Assembly: GCA_035388825.1 (NCBI GenBank)
Contig: DAOOQQ010000014.1
Location: forward strand, 1 to 64,000
From: MWAR01 sp035388825
GTDB taxonomy: Bacteria; Muiribacteriota; Ozemobacteria; Ozemobacterales; Ozemobacteraceae
DNA: 64,000 nucleotides
Direction of reading: 5' to 3'
Below the pieces are notes generated by a model, which saw only the letters and a list, made by a program, of their open reading frames with translations, searched no databases and had not been told where the DNA came from. Made by a program: the position numbers and the translations under genes. Shown piece after piece: positions 36,974-45,788 of the stretch. The first letter of the stretch is position 1, and every line of letters begins with the position of its first letter.

Positions 36974-37513
36974 TTGATCGAAGCGATCTTCTGGATGCTG
37001 GCCTGGTGGCAGCTCTGGGCAACGAGCGCGCCATGGGACGAGGGGGCGTTCGTCCGGCGGCAGGTCTGGTATTTCCCCGACGAAGGCGGCCGGTGGTTCG
37101 AGGCCCGGACCGGCCTCCCCCACCGTAACGATGCGGCGACGCTGCTGCTCGAACGCACCGGCCCGTCGGGCCGCCCGATCGGCCGGCGGCTCCTCCCGCC
37201 CCTGTTCCGCCTCCACCTCGCGGATATCGATGCGGACGGATCGTGCGAGCTGATCGCAGGCATCGAACGAACGATCCGGAAAAAAACCTGGCGGCGGGTG
37301 TATGTCTACCGGGCCCGACGCCCGGATTTTCCCCCGCTCTGGCTCGGCTCCCGCCTCTCGTTCGTGTTGCGCGACTTCACCGTGACGCCGGTGCGAGGCA
37401 GGACCGGCCTGCGCGCTTCGGAGCTCCGGTTCGGCCGGCCCGTCGTCTCGACGTATCTGTGGTATACTTTCGGCTTCAGAACCGTGTCTGCAAGGGAGGA
37501 TCACCGACCATGA
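36974..37513 (+). CDS. Small secreted-type protein with FG-GAP-like repeat
   Basis: This 179-residue frame shows FRLHLADIDADGSCELIAGIE (about 75-95), an FG-GAP/VCBS-type Asp-rich loop, followed by basic strands (KKTWRRVYVYRARRPDFPPLW). The start is uncertain: TTG 36974 (with GGGAG 11 bases upstream) gives the short hydrophobic lead IEAIFWMLAWWQLW; ATG 36995 would cut into it. The stop overlaps the next start (ATGA), good evidence that this is a real translated gene coupled to the propeller protein. CapA follows downstream, and I regard the three as a unit. No function is recognised. Confidence 0.6.
   Translation: MIEAIFWMLAWWQLWATSAPWDEGAFVRRQVWYFPDEGGRWFEARTGLPHRNDAATLLLERTGPSGRPIGRRLLPPLFRLHLADIDADGSCELIAGIERTIRKKTWRRVYVYRARRPDFPPLWLGSRLSFVLRDFTVTPVRGRTGLRASELRFGRPVVSTYLWYTFGFRTVSAREDHRP
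37460..37468 (+). promoter_or_regulatory. Internal extended -10 promoter
   Basis: TGGTATACT lies inside the end of the preceding gene, 42 nt ahead of the start at 37510, so the large protein may also be transcribed on its own. Confidence 0.4.
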
Positions 37514-40500
37514 GAACCGTTGTTGCCGTCGCCCTGATTTTCTGTCTCGCCCTTCTTCCGTTCGGAGGCTCGCCGGCCGAAGCCGCGGTAGAGACACTCT
37601 TCACGAACGCCGGAGAAATCGGGGAGCCGGTGTTTTCCCCGGACGGCACGGCCCTCGCTTTCACCGTCACGGCGGATGGGAAACGGACGATCTGGCTCTA
37701 CGAGTTCGCGAAGAAGGCCGCCGCCCGCCTCATCGAGGAAAAAGGCGACCTCGTTTCGCCGAGCTTCTCCCCCGACGGCCGCACCCTGTATTACTGTGCA
37801 AAGCTCGACGGAAACTACGATCTGATGGCCTGGTCCTTCTCCGGGAACGCCCCGAGGCGCATCACGACGACCTCCGAGGACGAGTTCCGCGTCGAGTGCG
37901 CCCGGGCCGTCTTCGCCGAGACCGACGACGGCGGGGCGACGTATGACAAGCTCTTCTTCCTCCAGGGCAAGGACGGTGCGGGCCGGCTCTGCTCGATCCG
38001 GGCCGACGGCAAGCCCACCCCCACCCTTGCCGATCTTCTGAAACCGCCGGCCAATGCATCGGATGACCACGACGAAACGACCCGGGCCCGCATCAAAGCC
38101 CAGGCGGACGGCTCCCTGATCCTCGAACTCCTTCCGGGTGCCTGGTCGGACCTGGCCCTCAAAGGCGAGCCGGACACCCTGTTCGTCGCGGGTCCGGCCG
38201 GGCTCGGGTGGGCGCGGTATACCGATACCGATCAGAGCCGTGCAGAAATCGGCATTCTGATGCCTCCCGGCGAAGCGGTCATGGCCACGGACGCCGCCGG
38301 CCTGAGCCGGCTCTGCTGGGCGCCGGATTGTCTCCATCTGACCGCGATCGGACCGAACGGGCCTGTCGTGCGCGACATCAGGACCGGCGCAACCGAGCTG
38401 TTCGGCCCCGCCGGCCGCCTCTCCCGGTTCGCCGCCGACGCGATCCATCGGCGTCTGGCCTGGGTCGAGCGAGGCGATAATGGCTACCGGCTCTGCACCG
38501 GGCTCGACACACCCGATCCCCTCTGGTATACGGGGAATCTCTCCCACCCCCTCGTCGATCTCGCCACCCCCGCCCTGGAGCTCGTCCGCACGCAGCGGTT
38601 CGTCGCACGCCCCGCGACGCATATGCAGTTTTTCCATATCTACGAGGGGAACCGGTACCGCTGGCTCGATTCCTATATAACCGTCGATACGGTATGGTTC
38701 CTGTTCCATCTCTATTACGATTATATCCTGAAAGATATCGAGCGCAGCGCGTTCCGGGACCGCATCATCGAGATCAGCCGGGCAATGGCCGGAACGGCGA
38801 GGAAAGCCGGTGAGGGAGCCACGGGCACGGACCGGAAACACCTCCAGACGGTCTGGGGATTGTTCGAACTGGTGACCCTGCTCGGACACGAAACCTCCGA
38901 AGCCGCCCTCCGGGAGGCGAAGAAGAAACCGGCTCCGATTCGCGATTCCCTGGTCTCGGATCTCGGGCGGATCTTCGAGGCTTCCGGGGAAGCGCGCTCC
39001 GAACTGCTCGACACCTCGATCGATTTCAGCCAGTTCCGGCCGCGCGGCCATTACGAGAACGACCCGCGCCTGCAGAGCTATTTCCGGATGATGATGGCCC
39101 TATCGAAGTTTTCCCTGAGGGTGTTCGCGGATGACGGGAAGAGCCCGGGCAAAGACATGCCGGTGATCGCCTCTCTCGTCGGGGTCGCGGCGAAAGCGCG
39201 GGTCGGGAAGAAAACCGTCGCCGAGGCGGCCGCGGAGATCTGCCGCCCCCTCTCCTTCCTGGTCGGCGACACCGAAGACATCGGCGTGACCGAGATGGCA
39301 ACGCTGACAGACGGCCTGACGCTTCCCGCCCTCTCGAAGATCGCCGGGGATGCGGCGTTCCAGAAGGCGCTGTTCGAGCGTCTCGCCGCCTGGCCCAAGC
39401 CCCGCATCGATCCGAAGACGGACACCCAGGTCGTGTTCTTCCCGCAGCGGGTCACGCTCGACAGCGAGATCATGCAGCGGCTGGTCTACAAGGCCGTCGG
39501 GACGGAGGACAACAAGCGCCTGCTGCCGAAGCTGCTCGACGTGATGGCCGGGCTCGGCTCGGCGCGCGCCGAGAAGCTGCTGACCGAGTTTCACAAGGAA
39601 ACCCGGTTCGCGAACTACGCGGAAAAGCTGGCCGAGACGAAGCGCGCCGTCGCCGCCCTCCCCGCGGCCGAATGGACCAGGAACGTGTATCGCGGCTGGC
39701 TGAGCGGTTTCACGGCGCTGCTGAAGGATGACGGGCGTGACCTTCCCGAGTTCACGAAGAGCGAGGCATGGACGGACCGGCTGCTCAATGCGGCGCTGGG
39801 AAGCCTGACGACGCTTCGCCACGACACCCTCCTGTACAACAAGATGGGCGGGGCGGAAGCCGGTGAGGGAGGCGAGTTCGAAGACTGGATGATCCGGCAA
39901 CTGCCCTCGGTCGTCGTCGATCCGTATCCCGAGGTGTTCGGCGGACTCCGGCGGATGACCCTCGAATTATATGGCATGCTATCCGCCCAGGGATTTCTGC
40001 CGAAGAACGAACGGGATGAGGGGTCGGACGAATCGTATGACGAGATCCTGCCGCTGACCTCGAAGGGGCTGACCCTGAAACTGATCGAGATCTTCGGGCT
40101 GCTCGAGACCTGCGCGCGCAAGCAGGCGGCCGGCGAGCCCCTTTCCCCGGAAGAGCACGTGAAACTCTGGAAGTTCGGTATCTGGACCGAACATCTGACG
40201 ATCGCCCTGATCCGGCCGGACAAGGAGTTCTACAACATCGTCCAGGAGGAGACCTCGCTGGTGGCCGACGTGTTCACGGGCGACCAGACCTGTCTCGAGG
40301 TCGCGATCGGCCGCGTGTTCGAGCTGTGGGTGCGGTGCATGGGGCCGCGCGGCGAGCGGCTGCACCGGGGCGGGATCTTCTCGTTCTACGAGTTCGAGCA
40401 GCCGGTTGCCGACCGTCTCACCGATTCCGCCTGGCGCAAGATGCTGCGCGACGGGAAAGCGCCGGCGCTGCCGGGCTGGACCGCCTCGTTCATCTCGGGC

Positions 40501-40578
40501 GATCCGTCGAAGCTCGATTTCAAGGAAGGCTGGTATGAAGAGGAAGAAGAGCCCGCACCGGCCGACGAAGGGAACTGA
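37510..40578 (+). CDS. Secreted beta-propeller/DUF3160 protein
   Basis: The 1,022-residue protein has a signal peptide (MRTVVAVALIFCLALLP..AEA). Residues about 35-330 carry PD40/TolB-type propeller repeats (EPVFSPDGTALAFT, SPSFSPDGRTLYY). From about residue 360 to the end it matches DUF3160: FVARPATHMQFFHIYEG, YITVDTVWFLFHLYYDYILK, and QSYFRMMMALSKFSLRV. DUF3160 proteins are large, secreted and of unknown role. GGAGG precedes the start. The gene is translationally coupled to the upstream small gene. AT-rich patches occur at about 38680-38745 (YITVDTVWF..YYDYI) and 39964-39980. Confidence 0.8.
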   Translation: MRTVVAVALIFCLALLPFGGSPAEAAVETLFTNAGEIGEPVFSPDGTALAFTVTADGKRTIWLYEFAKKAAARLIEEKGDLVSPSFSPDGRTLYYCAKLDGNYDLMAWSFSGNAPRRITTTSEDEFRVECARAVFAETDDGGATYDKLFFLQGKDGAGRLCSIRADGKPTPTLADLLKPPANASDDHDETTRARIKAQADGSLILELLPGAWSDLALKGEPDTLFVAGPAGLGWARYTDTDQSRAEIGILMPPGEAVMATDAAGLSRLCWAPDCLHLTAIGPNGPVVRDIRTGATELFGPAGRLSRFAADAIHRRLAWVERGDNGYRLCTGLDTPDPLWYTGNLSHPLVDLATPALELVRTQRFVARPATHMQFFHIYEGNRYRWLDSYITVDTVWFLFHLYYDYILKDIERSAFRDRIIEISRAMAGTARKAGEGATGTDRKHLQTVWGLFELVTLLGHETSEAALREAKKKPAPIRDSLVSDLGRIFEASGEARSELLDTSIDFSQFRPRGHYENDPRLQSYFRMMMALSKFSLRVFADDGKSPGKDMPVIASLVGVAAKARVGKKTVAEAAAEICRPLSFLVGDTEDIGVTEMATLTDGLTLPALSKIAGDAAFQKALFERLAAWPKPRIDPKTDTQVVFFPQRVTLDSEIMQRLVYKAVGTEDNKRLLPKLLDVMAGLGSARAEKLLTEFHKETRFANYAEKLAETKRAVAALPAAEWTRNVYRGWLSGFTALLKDDGRDLPEFTKSEAWTDRLLNAALGSLTTLRHDTLLYNKMGGAEAGEGGEFEDWMIRQLPSVVVDPYPEVFGGLRRMTLELYGMLSAQGFLPKNERDEGSDESYDEILPLTSKGLTLKLIEIFGLLETCARKQAAGEPLSPEEHVKLWKFGIWTEHLTIALIRPDKEFYNIVQEETSLVADVFTGDQTCLEVAIGRVFELWVRCMGPRGERLHRGGIFSFYEFEQPVADRLTDSAWRKMLRDGKAPALPGWTASFISGDPSKLDFKEGWYEEEEEPAPADEGN

Positions 40579-40596
40579 GGGAAGCGGCGCGGCTCG

Positions 40597-41445
40597 ATGA
40601 ATATCTGGCTCGCGTGGCTGGTGTTCGGCCTGATCGAGCATCTGTGGCTTCGGGTCGAGTTCGGCGGCGATGTCGCGCTTGGCCGGCGCATTGCCGCCGC
40701 CGTCGAGCACGCGGGGCCACGGGCGTATTTTGCCTCGCTTCGCACCCATCTGGAGAACGTCGATCTCGTGGTCGCCAACCTCGAAGGATCGGTCCGGTTG
40801 CCGGCACGTCGGGCGGCAGGGAGGCGGTTCGACCTCTCGTTCGAGGAGGCGGCGCTGTCCTGCCTGGTCCCGAGCGGCATCCGTCATTTCGGCCTGTCGA
40901 ACAACCATGCATCCGACGGCGGTCCCCGAAGCCGCGCCCGCACGATCGCCGCCCTCGCCCACCGCGGGCTGCACGGGTTTCACGGCGTCTGCCGGGTCAC
41001 CCGCAAGGGGATTCCGCTGTCGATCATCGCCTGCGATCTCACGGCCACGCACGGCGGAAGGGCGATCGGCATCATCCGGCAGGAGGCGGTTGATCGGCTG
41101 ACCTTCGTCTTTCCCCATCTGGGAGCCGAGGACACCGACCGCATCGACATCGCGGATCGGGCGTTCCTGAGGGCCTGTCTCGATGCCGGCGCAGCCGGCG
41201 TGTTCGGGCATCATCCGCACCGGATCAAGGCGGGCGGCTCACTGGGAGGGAAACCGGCCTACGCGTCGCTGGGCAGCCTGCTGTTCGACCGTTCCCGCAG
41301 ACCCGATTGCTTCGGGCTGCTGGTGCGCGTTCACATCTGGGCTGGGATCCCGGTTGCGTGGGAGCGGTTCATCGTCCATCTGCGGCCGGGAAATCATCAG
41401 CCGCTGGTCTGGCCGGGCGGCGCGGGCTTTCATCTGTATCGATGA
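40597..41445 (+). CDS. CapA-family protein
   Basis: This 282-residue protein of the CapA/PGA_cap metallophosphatase-like fold has VEFGGDVALGRRI (metal ligand Asp, near 25), VDLVVANLEGSV (near 55), GLSNNHASDGG (near 108) and AGVFGHHPHRIK (near 200). CapA proteins take part in poly-gamma-glutamate capsule attachment in Bacillus; many homologues have no known substrate. It starts with a hydrophobic segment that may be an anchor. The start is 18 nt after the previous gene, GAGGGAAG upstream. Confidence 0.85.
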   Translation: MNIWLAWLVFGLIEHLWLRVEFGGDVALGRRIAAAVEHAGPRAYFASLRTHLENVDLVVANLEGSVRLPARRAAGRRFDLSFEEAALSCLVPSGIRHFGLSNNHASDGGPRSRARTIAALAHRGLHGFHGVCRVTRKGIPLSIIACDLTATHGGRAIGIIRQEAVDRLTFVFPHLGAEDTDRIDIADRAFLRACLDAGAAGVFGHHPHRIKAGGSLGGKPAYASLGSLLFDRSRRPDCFGLLVRVHIWAGIPVAWERFIVHLRPGNHQPLVWPGGAGFHLYR

Positions 41446-41465
41446 CCATTTTTCCTTTGACGCGC

Positions 41466-41500
41466 GGCGCGGGCGAAGCCGTCCAGGCTCCGCCCGCGCC
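41466..41500. terminator. Hairpin between convergent genes
   Basis: GGCGCGGGCG and CGCCCGCGCC form a 10-bp stem extended by AAGCC/GGCT. It is followed by GTTTCTC on the plus strand; the T-run is weak, so termination is likely but not certain. Confidence 0.5.
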
Positions 41501-41523
41501 GTTTCTCGTGCGATCCGGCCTTC

Positions 41524-42975
41524 TCAGCGGAAGAAGGTCGTCACCCCGAACATGAGCTTGTAGTTGTACCCGTAGCGCTGGTCGTTGGTGACCGAAACCG
41601 GCACGCCGACCTCGAAGGCGAAGTTCTCGGTGGGCGTATACCGGAGACCGGGGGTCACGTCGATCTTCAGGCCTTCCGCGCCCCAGTCCTGGCCGTTGAC
41701 CTCGGCCATGACCGTGACGTTGTTGGTGTGCGGATACTCGAGACCGATATTATAGTAGAAAATATCCGCAAGGCCGTCCGGATAGAACTGGGTGTTGGGA
41801 TCGCCGGTCATCACGTATCCGAGGTTCAGATGGGCGATCACGCGCTCGAAGTTCTTGCTGAAGGCGGTGTAGACCTCGAAGTCGGTCTTGCCGGTTCCCA
41901 GCCCCTTGGCATCGCTGCCGGTCGGGAATTTGAACGCCAGGCCGAATGCGCCGCGCGTTTGATACTGAGCGTTATCGAACACCCGGTATTTGAACGCGAG
42001 CTTCGAGTCGCCGGTTCCGGATTCGCGGAAATCCTTGGACCAGAGGATCCGGGACTTGATGGTGTAGTTGAGAATGGGCAACGAGAGGGCGAACTCGAGG
42101 TCGTCCGTCACGGCGTAGTTGAAGAACAGGGGGATCTCGAGGAGATCGCCTTCTTCGCCGCTTGCCAGGACGCGGTCATACACGCGGTCGAGGGTGAACC
42201 AGCTCGAATGGAAGCCCATCTTGAACGAGCCGGCCTTGCTGACGTCGGCCGAGGTCGTCGTGAAGAGGCCGGTGAGACCCATCGAGTTGCAGGCGAGCAC
42301 GCGGGAGACGGCTTCTCCGAGAGGCACCGTCATCATCGCATCGCGGCTCACCGGCGGCAGCGTCGTTCGCGAAGGCTCGGGCAGGCTCGAGACGGGGGGC
42401 AGCTTGAGCGGCTCCTGCGAATAGATCTCCTGGTCGGCGCTGATCGAAGGGAGCGGTGCCGGCTGGTTCGCATACGGGGCCGCCACGGGCATGACGGGCG
42501 CCGGGGCCGCCGTGATCATGGTGTCGGGGCCGCTCGAGACGACGGGGGCGGAAGAGCGCTTCTTCGTCGATTTTTTCTTCGACGATGAAGACTTTTTCTT
42601 CGTGGAAGCCGGCTTTGCCGATGACTTCACGGGAGCCGTCCCGCTCACCGAGCTGCCCGTATCGGCACCGCCGGTCGATACGGCGGATCCCGTGGTGTCC
42701 GACGACGAGACAGGCGGCAGGGAAGCGTCGCTTCCGCTGCTGTCGGTCGGCGTTGTCGCCGGGGGCAGCGCATCGGTCTGACCGAGGCTGGGGCGGGCAT
42801 CCGCGGTTCGCCGATAGGGGTCGAGCGGCTGCCGCGAGACGCTGGAGATGAAGGAATTGCTGAACCCGGACTGCTTCAGCCGGCTCTGCGTCGCTGGCTG
42901 CAGGTATTCCTGCGCACCGGCGGGCAGGGCCAGCAGACAGGCGGCCAGGGCCCATACCGCTGTGTTTCTGCTCAT
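41524..42975 (-). CDS. Outer-membrane beta-barrel protein
   Basis: The 483-residue precursor has signal peptide MSRNTAVWALAACLLALPAGAQ. A low-complexity part (Ser/Lys-rich KKKSSSSKKKSTKKRS, about 120-150) and a Pro-rich linker follow. From about residue 235 there are alternating amphipathic strands (FKMGFHSSWFTLDRVYD, LEIPLFFNYAVTDDLEFALSLP) ending in a C-terminal Phe-Phe-Arg, as in barrels inserted by the BAM machinery. It resembles transporter/MetA-pathway-type barrels; no substrate can be given. AAGGAG lies before the 42975 start. A perfect AT dyad occurs at 41746-41766. Confidence 0.75.
   Translation of the reverse strand: MSRNTAVWALAACLLALPAGAQEYLQPATQSRLKQSGFSNSFISSVSRQPLDPYRRTADARPSLGQTDALPPATTPTDSSGSDASLPPVSSSDTTGSAVSTGGADTGSSVSGTAPVKSSAKPASTKKKSSSSKKKSTKKRSSAPVVSSGPDTMITAAPAPVMPVAAPYANQPAPLPSISADQEIYSQEPLKLPPVSSLPEPSRTTLPPVSRDAMMTVPLGEAVSRVLACNSMGLTGLFTTTSADVSKAGSFKMGFHSSWFTLDRVYDRVLASGEEGDLLEIPLFFNYAVTDDLEFALSLPILNYTIKSRILWSKDFRESGTGDSKLAFKYRVFDNAQYQTRGAFGLAFKFPTGSDAKGLGTGKTDFEVYTAFSKNFERVIAHLNLGYVMTGDPNTQFYPDGLADIFYYNIGLEYPHTNNVTVMAEVNGQDWGAEGLKIDVTPGLRYTPTENFAFEVGVPVSVTNDQRYGYNYKLMFGVTTFFR
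41746..41766. repeat. Intragenic AT-rich dyad
   Basis: GATATT, 9 nt, AATATC: a perfect 6-bp inverted repeat inside the barrel gene, over the codons for FYYN. Confidence 0.65.
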
Positions 42976-43160
42976 GCCTCGCTCCTTGCGGTCCGGTTCG
43001 CCCGGACACACTGAGTCACGTCGGCCTCATCGGCACGATGCACGAGTTTCTTAACGGAATTTTTTCCCGGCCGGGAAATTCCGTTGGCGGCATGATAGAT
43101 TGCCTGCGTTCACCGCCATTCCTCGCCATTCCCCGCAGCAAGGAACCAGAAAGGATTGAA

Positions 43161-44507
43161 ATGAGCGAACGCCATCGTATGATTCACGGCCTCGGATTTG
43201 CCCTGGGCTTGCTTGGATTCGTCATGGCCGTTCTTGGCCCCGCGGCTGTTGCCGCCGTCGCCGGTGCTCCGGCGGGAACCCTCGTTCTGGTCGGCGGAGG
43301 TCTGAAGGTCGACAACGGCGAGATCCTCGATGCCGTCCGGAATGCCGCGTCGGAACTGTGCGCCAGGGAAGGCGTGGCAAGGCCCCGTGTGGCAGTCGTT
43401 CCCTCCTCGTTCACCGATCTGGCCGAGGCACGGGCGGCTTTCGGCCGGAAGGGCCCGGACAAGCATCACGAGGATCCGGGATACCGTGTCTGGCTCACGA
43501 ACGCAGGGTTTTCCCCCGTATTGATTCCGGTGACCCAGGACACCGTTTTCCGGAAGAACAACGCCGCGGAAGACCCGCAGATCGCGGCTCTGGTCGATTC
43601 CTGCCAGGTCGTTTTCCTGCTGGGCGGCGACCAGGGATGTCATGCCATCTGCCTTCTGCGGCGCGATGGAACCGCCTCCCGCGTTCTCGAAGCCATCCGC
43701 GGGGTCTATCGGCGGGGCGGGGTCGTCATGGGCACCAGCGCAGGCACGCACGTGCTCGCCAACCCGATGTACGGCTGGGGCGAGAGCGGGCCGGCGATCG
43801 TCCACGGACAGCTCGAACGGATCGATCTCGCGCAGGTCACGCCGGAGCGCGAGGTTCGGGCACGCTTACCGGGGAACAGCGTCTCCCTGCCGGGCCTCGC
43901 CCTGTTGCCGTCCGACATGCTCACCGACACCCATTTCGGCATCCGCGGGCGGCTCGGCCGCCTCGTCGCCGGCCTGCGCGACACCGGCATGCGTTGGGGG
44001 CTCGGGGTCGACGAGAACACCGCCCTCTTCCTGCACCGCGGCCAGGGCATCGTGCGCGGAGAACGCGGCGTCTTCATCGTCGACACCGCTTCGGCAACCT
44101 TCTCGGCCGCCGGCGAGCCGTTCCGGGCACGCGATGTCCGCGTTTCCCTGCTCACTTCGGGCGACTCCTGGAATCCGGCCAACGGAGCCGTCGTTTCGAG
44201 CAAACCCCGGGTGAAACCGGCCCAGGCGGCAGTCGCCGTTTCCGACGACATCTTTTCCGCAAAGCGGACGCCGGATGACGAGCGCGAGAACCCCTACGCG
44301 GCCACGAGCGTCCTGCGCGACCTGATCAACAGCCGCGAAGCCTCGGTCGCAGCGCGGGTGCATCCGGCCGGCTCGTTCGTTTTCGTGAGGTTCCGCAAGA
44401 CCAGCGAGACGTGGGGCGGCTGGTCATCCACCTCGGGATTCACCGTCGTCTCGATGTCCATGGACATCGACCGCAAGCCGTTCAATAGTTCAGCATATCT
44501 TCGGTGA
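43161..44507 (+). CDS. Cyanophycinase-like serine peptidase (S51 fold)
   Basis: The 448-residue secreted protein has a signal peptide of about 40 residues (AAVAAVAGAPA). Next are TLVLVGGGLKVDNGE and RPRVAVVPSSFTD, then the nucleophile elbow VVMGTSAGTHVLAN (Ser near 195) and LLGGDQGCH. This is the cyanophycinase/peptidase E type fold. Homologues cut cyanophycin or short peptides such as isoaspartyl dipeptides; whether this organism stores cyanophycin cannot be seen here. The last 90 residues are extra. ATG 43161 follows AGAAAGGATT. The 3' end overlaps the convergent acr3 by 18 nt. Confidence 0.8.
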   Translation: MSERHRMIHGLGFALGLLGFVMAVLGPAAVAAVAGAPAGTLVLVGGGLKVDNGEILDAVRNAASELCAREGVARPRVAVVPSSFTDLAEARAAFGRKGPDKHHEDPGYRVWLTNAGFSPVLIPVTQDTVFRKNNAAEDPQIAALVDSCQVVFLLGGDQGCHAICLLRRDGTASRVLEAIRGVYRRGGVVMGTSAGTHVLANPMYGWGESGPAIVHGQLERIDLAQVTPEREVRARLPGNSVSLPGLALLPSDMLTDTHFGIRGRLGRLVAGLRDTGMRWGLGVDENTALFLHRGQGIVRGERGVFIVDTASATFSAAGEPFRARDVRVSLLTSGDSWNPANGAVVSSKPRVKPAQAAVAVSDDIFSAKRTPDDERENPYAATSVLRDLINSREASVAARVHPAGSFVFVRFRKTSETWGGWSSTSGFTVVSMSMDIDRKPFNSSAYLR

Positions 44508-45551
44508 ATCCGGAAAGAAACGGTCGCGGAGCCAGAACGAGACGTTCACGAGACCGATGAGGGCGGGCACTTCGACGAGGGGGCCGATGACGGCCGCGAA
44601 GGCGGCGCCGTGGTTGATCGTGAACACGGCGACGGCCACCGCGATCGCGAGCTCGAAGTTGTTGCTGGCCGCCGTGAAGGAGAGCGTTGCGGTTTTCCCG
44701 TAGGAGGCGCCGAGCTTTGCGGCGATCACGAAGCTGACGAGGAACATCACGACGAAGTAGATCAGCAGAGGGATCGCGATGCGCACGACATCCATCGGGA
44801 TGCGCACGATCAGGTTCCCCTTCAGGCTGAACATCACGACGATCGTGAACAGCAGGGAAACCAACGTGATCGGGCTGATGCGGGGAATGAACTCGGCGTG
44901 GTACCACTCCTTCCCCTTCGCCTTCACCAGGAGGAACCGCGTCGTGACGCCGGCCAGGAAAGGAATTCCCAGGTAGATGAACACGCTTTCCACGATCTGG
45001 CCCATGGTCACGTTCACCGCCAGGCCGGGCAGGCCGAAATACGGCGGCAGGACGGTGATGAAGAACCAAGCGTAGACACTGAAGAACAGCACCTGGAAGA
45101 TGCTGTTGAACGCGACGAGGCCCGCGCAGTATTCGGTGTCGCCCTTGGCCAGGTCGTTCCAGACGATGACCATCGCGATGCACCGCGCGAGACCGATCAG
45201 GATCAGCCCGGTCATGTATTCGGGGTCGTCGCGCAGGAAGATGATCGCCAGGAAGAACATGAGGAACGGCCCGATGACCCAGTTCTGTACGAGCGACAGC
45301 GCGAGCACCTTCGTGTCCCTGAACACGTCGCCGAGCTCCTCGTATTTCACCTTCGCCAGGGGCGGGTACATCATCAGGATCAGGCCTATAGCGATAGGTA
45401 TATTCGTCGTGCCGACCTGGAACCGGTTGATGAATCCCTCGATGCACGGGATGAAGTAGCCGGCGCCGACGCCGACCGCCATGGCCGTGAAGATCCAGAG
45501 GGTCAGATACCGGTCGAGAAAGGAAAGTTTCTGCGTGATGCTTTCGCTCAT
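44490..45551 (-). CDS. acr3: Arsenite efflux transporter, Acr3 family
   Basis: The 353-residue protein has ten membrane helices and exports As(III). Family marks are IPIAIGLILMMYPPLAKVKYE, GLARCIAMVIVWNDLAKGD (with the conserved Cys that is essential in characterised Acr3) and ASNNFELAIAVAVA. It is the last gene of the arsenic operon; AGGAGCCAGGAATC precedes the start. An AT dyad (45385-45398) lies near the N-terminal end over PIAIGL. Confidence 0.95.
   Translation of the reverse strand: MSESITQKLSFLDRYLTLWIFTAMAVGVGAGYFIPCIEGFINRFQVGTTNIPIAIGLILMMYPPLAKVKYEELGDVFRDTKVLALSLVQNWVIGPFLMFFLAIIFLRDDPEYMTGLILIGLARCIAMVIVWNDLAKGDTEYCAGLVAFNSIFQVLFFSVYAWFFITVLPPYFGLPGLAVNVTMGQIVESVFIYLGIPFLAGVTTRFLLVKAKGKEWYHAEFIPRISPITLVSLLFTIVVMFSLKGNLIVRIPMDVVRIAIPLLIYFVVMFLVSFVIAAKLGASYGKTATLSFTAASNNFELAIAVAVAVFTINHGAAFAAVIGPLVEVPALIGLVNVSFWLRDRFFPDSPKIC
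45385..45398. repeat. Intragenic dyad in acr3
   Basis: CCTAT, AGCG, ATAGG: a perfect 5-bp inverted repeat over the IAIG codons. Confidence 0.5.
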
Positions 45552-45566
45552 GATTCCTGGCTCCTG

Positions 45567-45788
45567 TTACCGGATGATGATCTCCGGCTGAATGACGATC
45601 TCGGACGTATTTCCACCGTTCGGCGTCTTGGCTCAGGCTTTCGCCAGCACCTCGCCGACGGCCCTCGTAAGCTCCTCGAGGATTGACCGTATCAGGGTTT
45701 CCGTGGCCCGAATGCAGTCCCCTCTTTCACACGGAAGGGTGCTGCCGTTTGCGCCCGCGCGAGCGGACCCGCTCAGACAGGAACGCAT
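45567..45788 (-). pseudogene. Small coding-like frame interrupted by an in-frame TGA
   Basis: Read on the minus strand, a frame contains PCERGDCIRATETLIRSILE, ELTRAVGEVLAKA, then TGA (45635-45633), then AKTPNGGNTSEIVIQPEIII-R and TAA (45569-45567). The last stop is directly before the acr3 ribosome site, the place expected for an operon gene. Both parts have G/C-rich third positions (about 17 of 21 after the TGA) and protein-like content. The upstream part overlaps the 3' end of the HEATH peptidase gene; ATG 45788 is the only in-frame ATG and is not certain to be used. This is either a nonsense-mutated gene, a frame read through the TGA, or a selenocysteine site. I found no convincing SECIS hairpin. 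The helix with C-x4-C recalls thiol-rich small proteins of arsenic operons, but no family is assigned. Confidence 0.45.

Noticed and set aside
45590..45635. SECIS element after the in-frame TGA before acr3
   Set aside because: Only a 3-bp CCG/CGG stem could be drawn; this is too weak to claim a selenocysteine site, so readthrough is left open.
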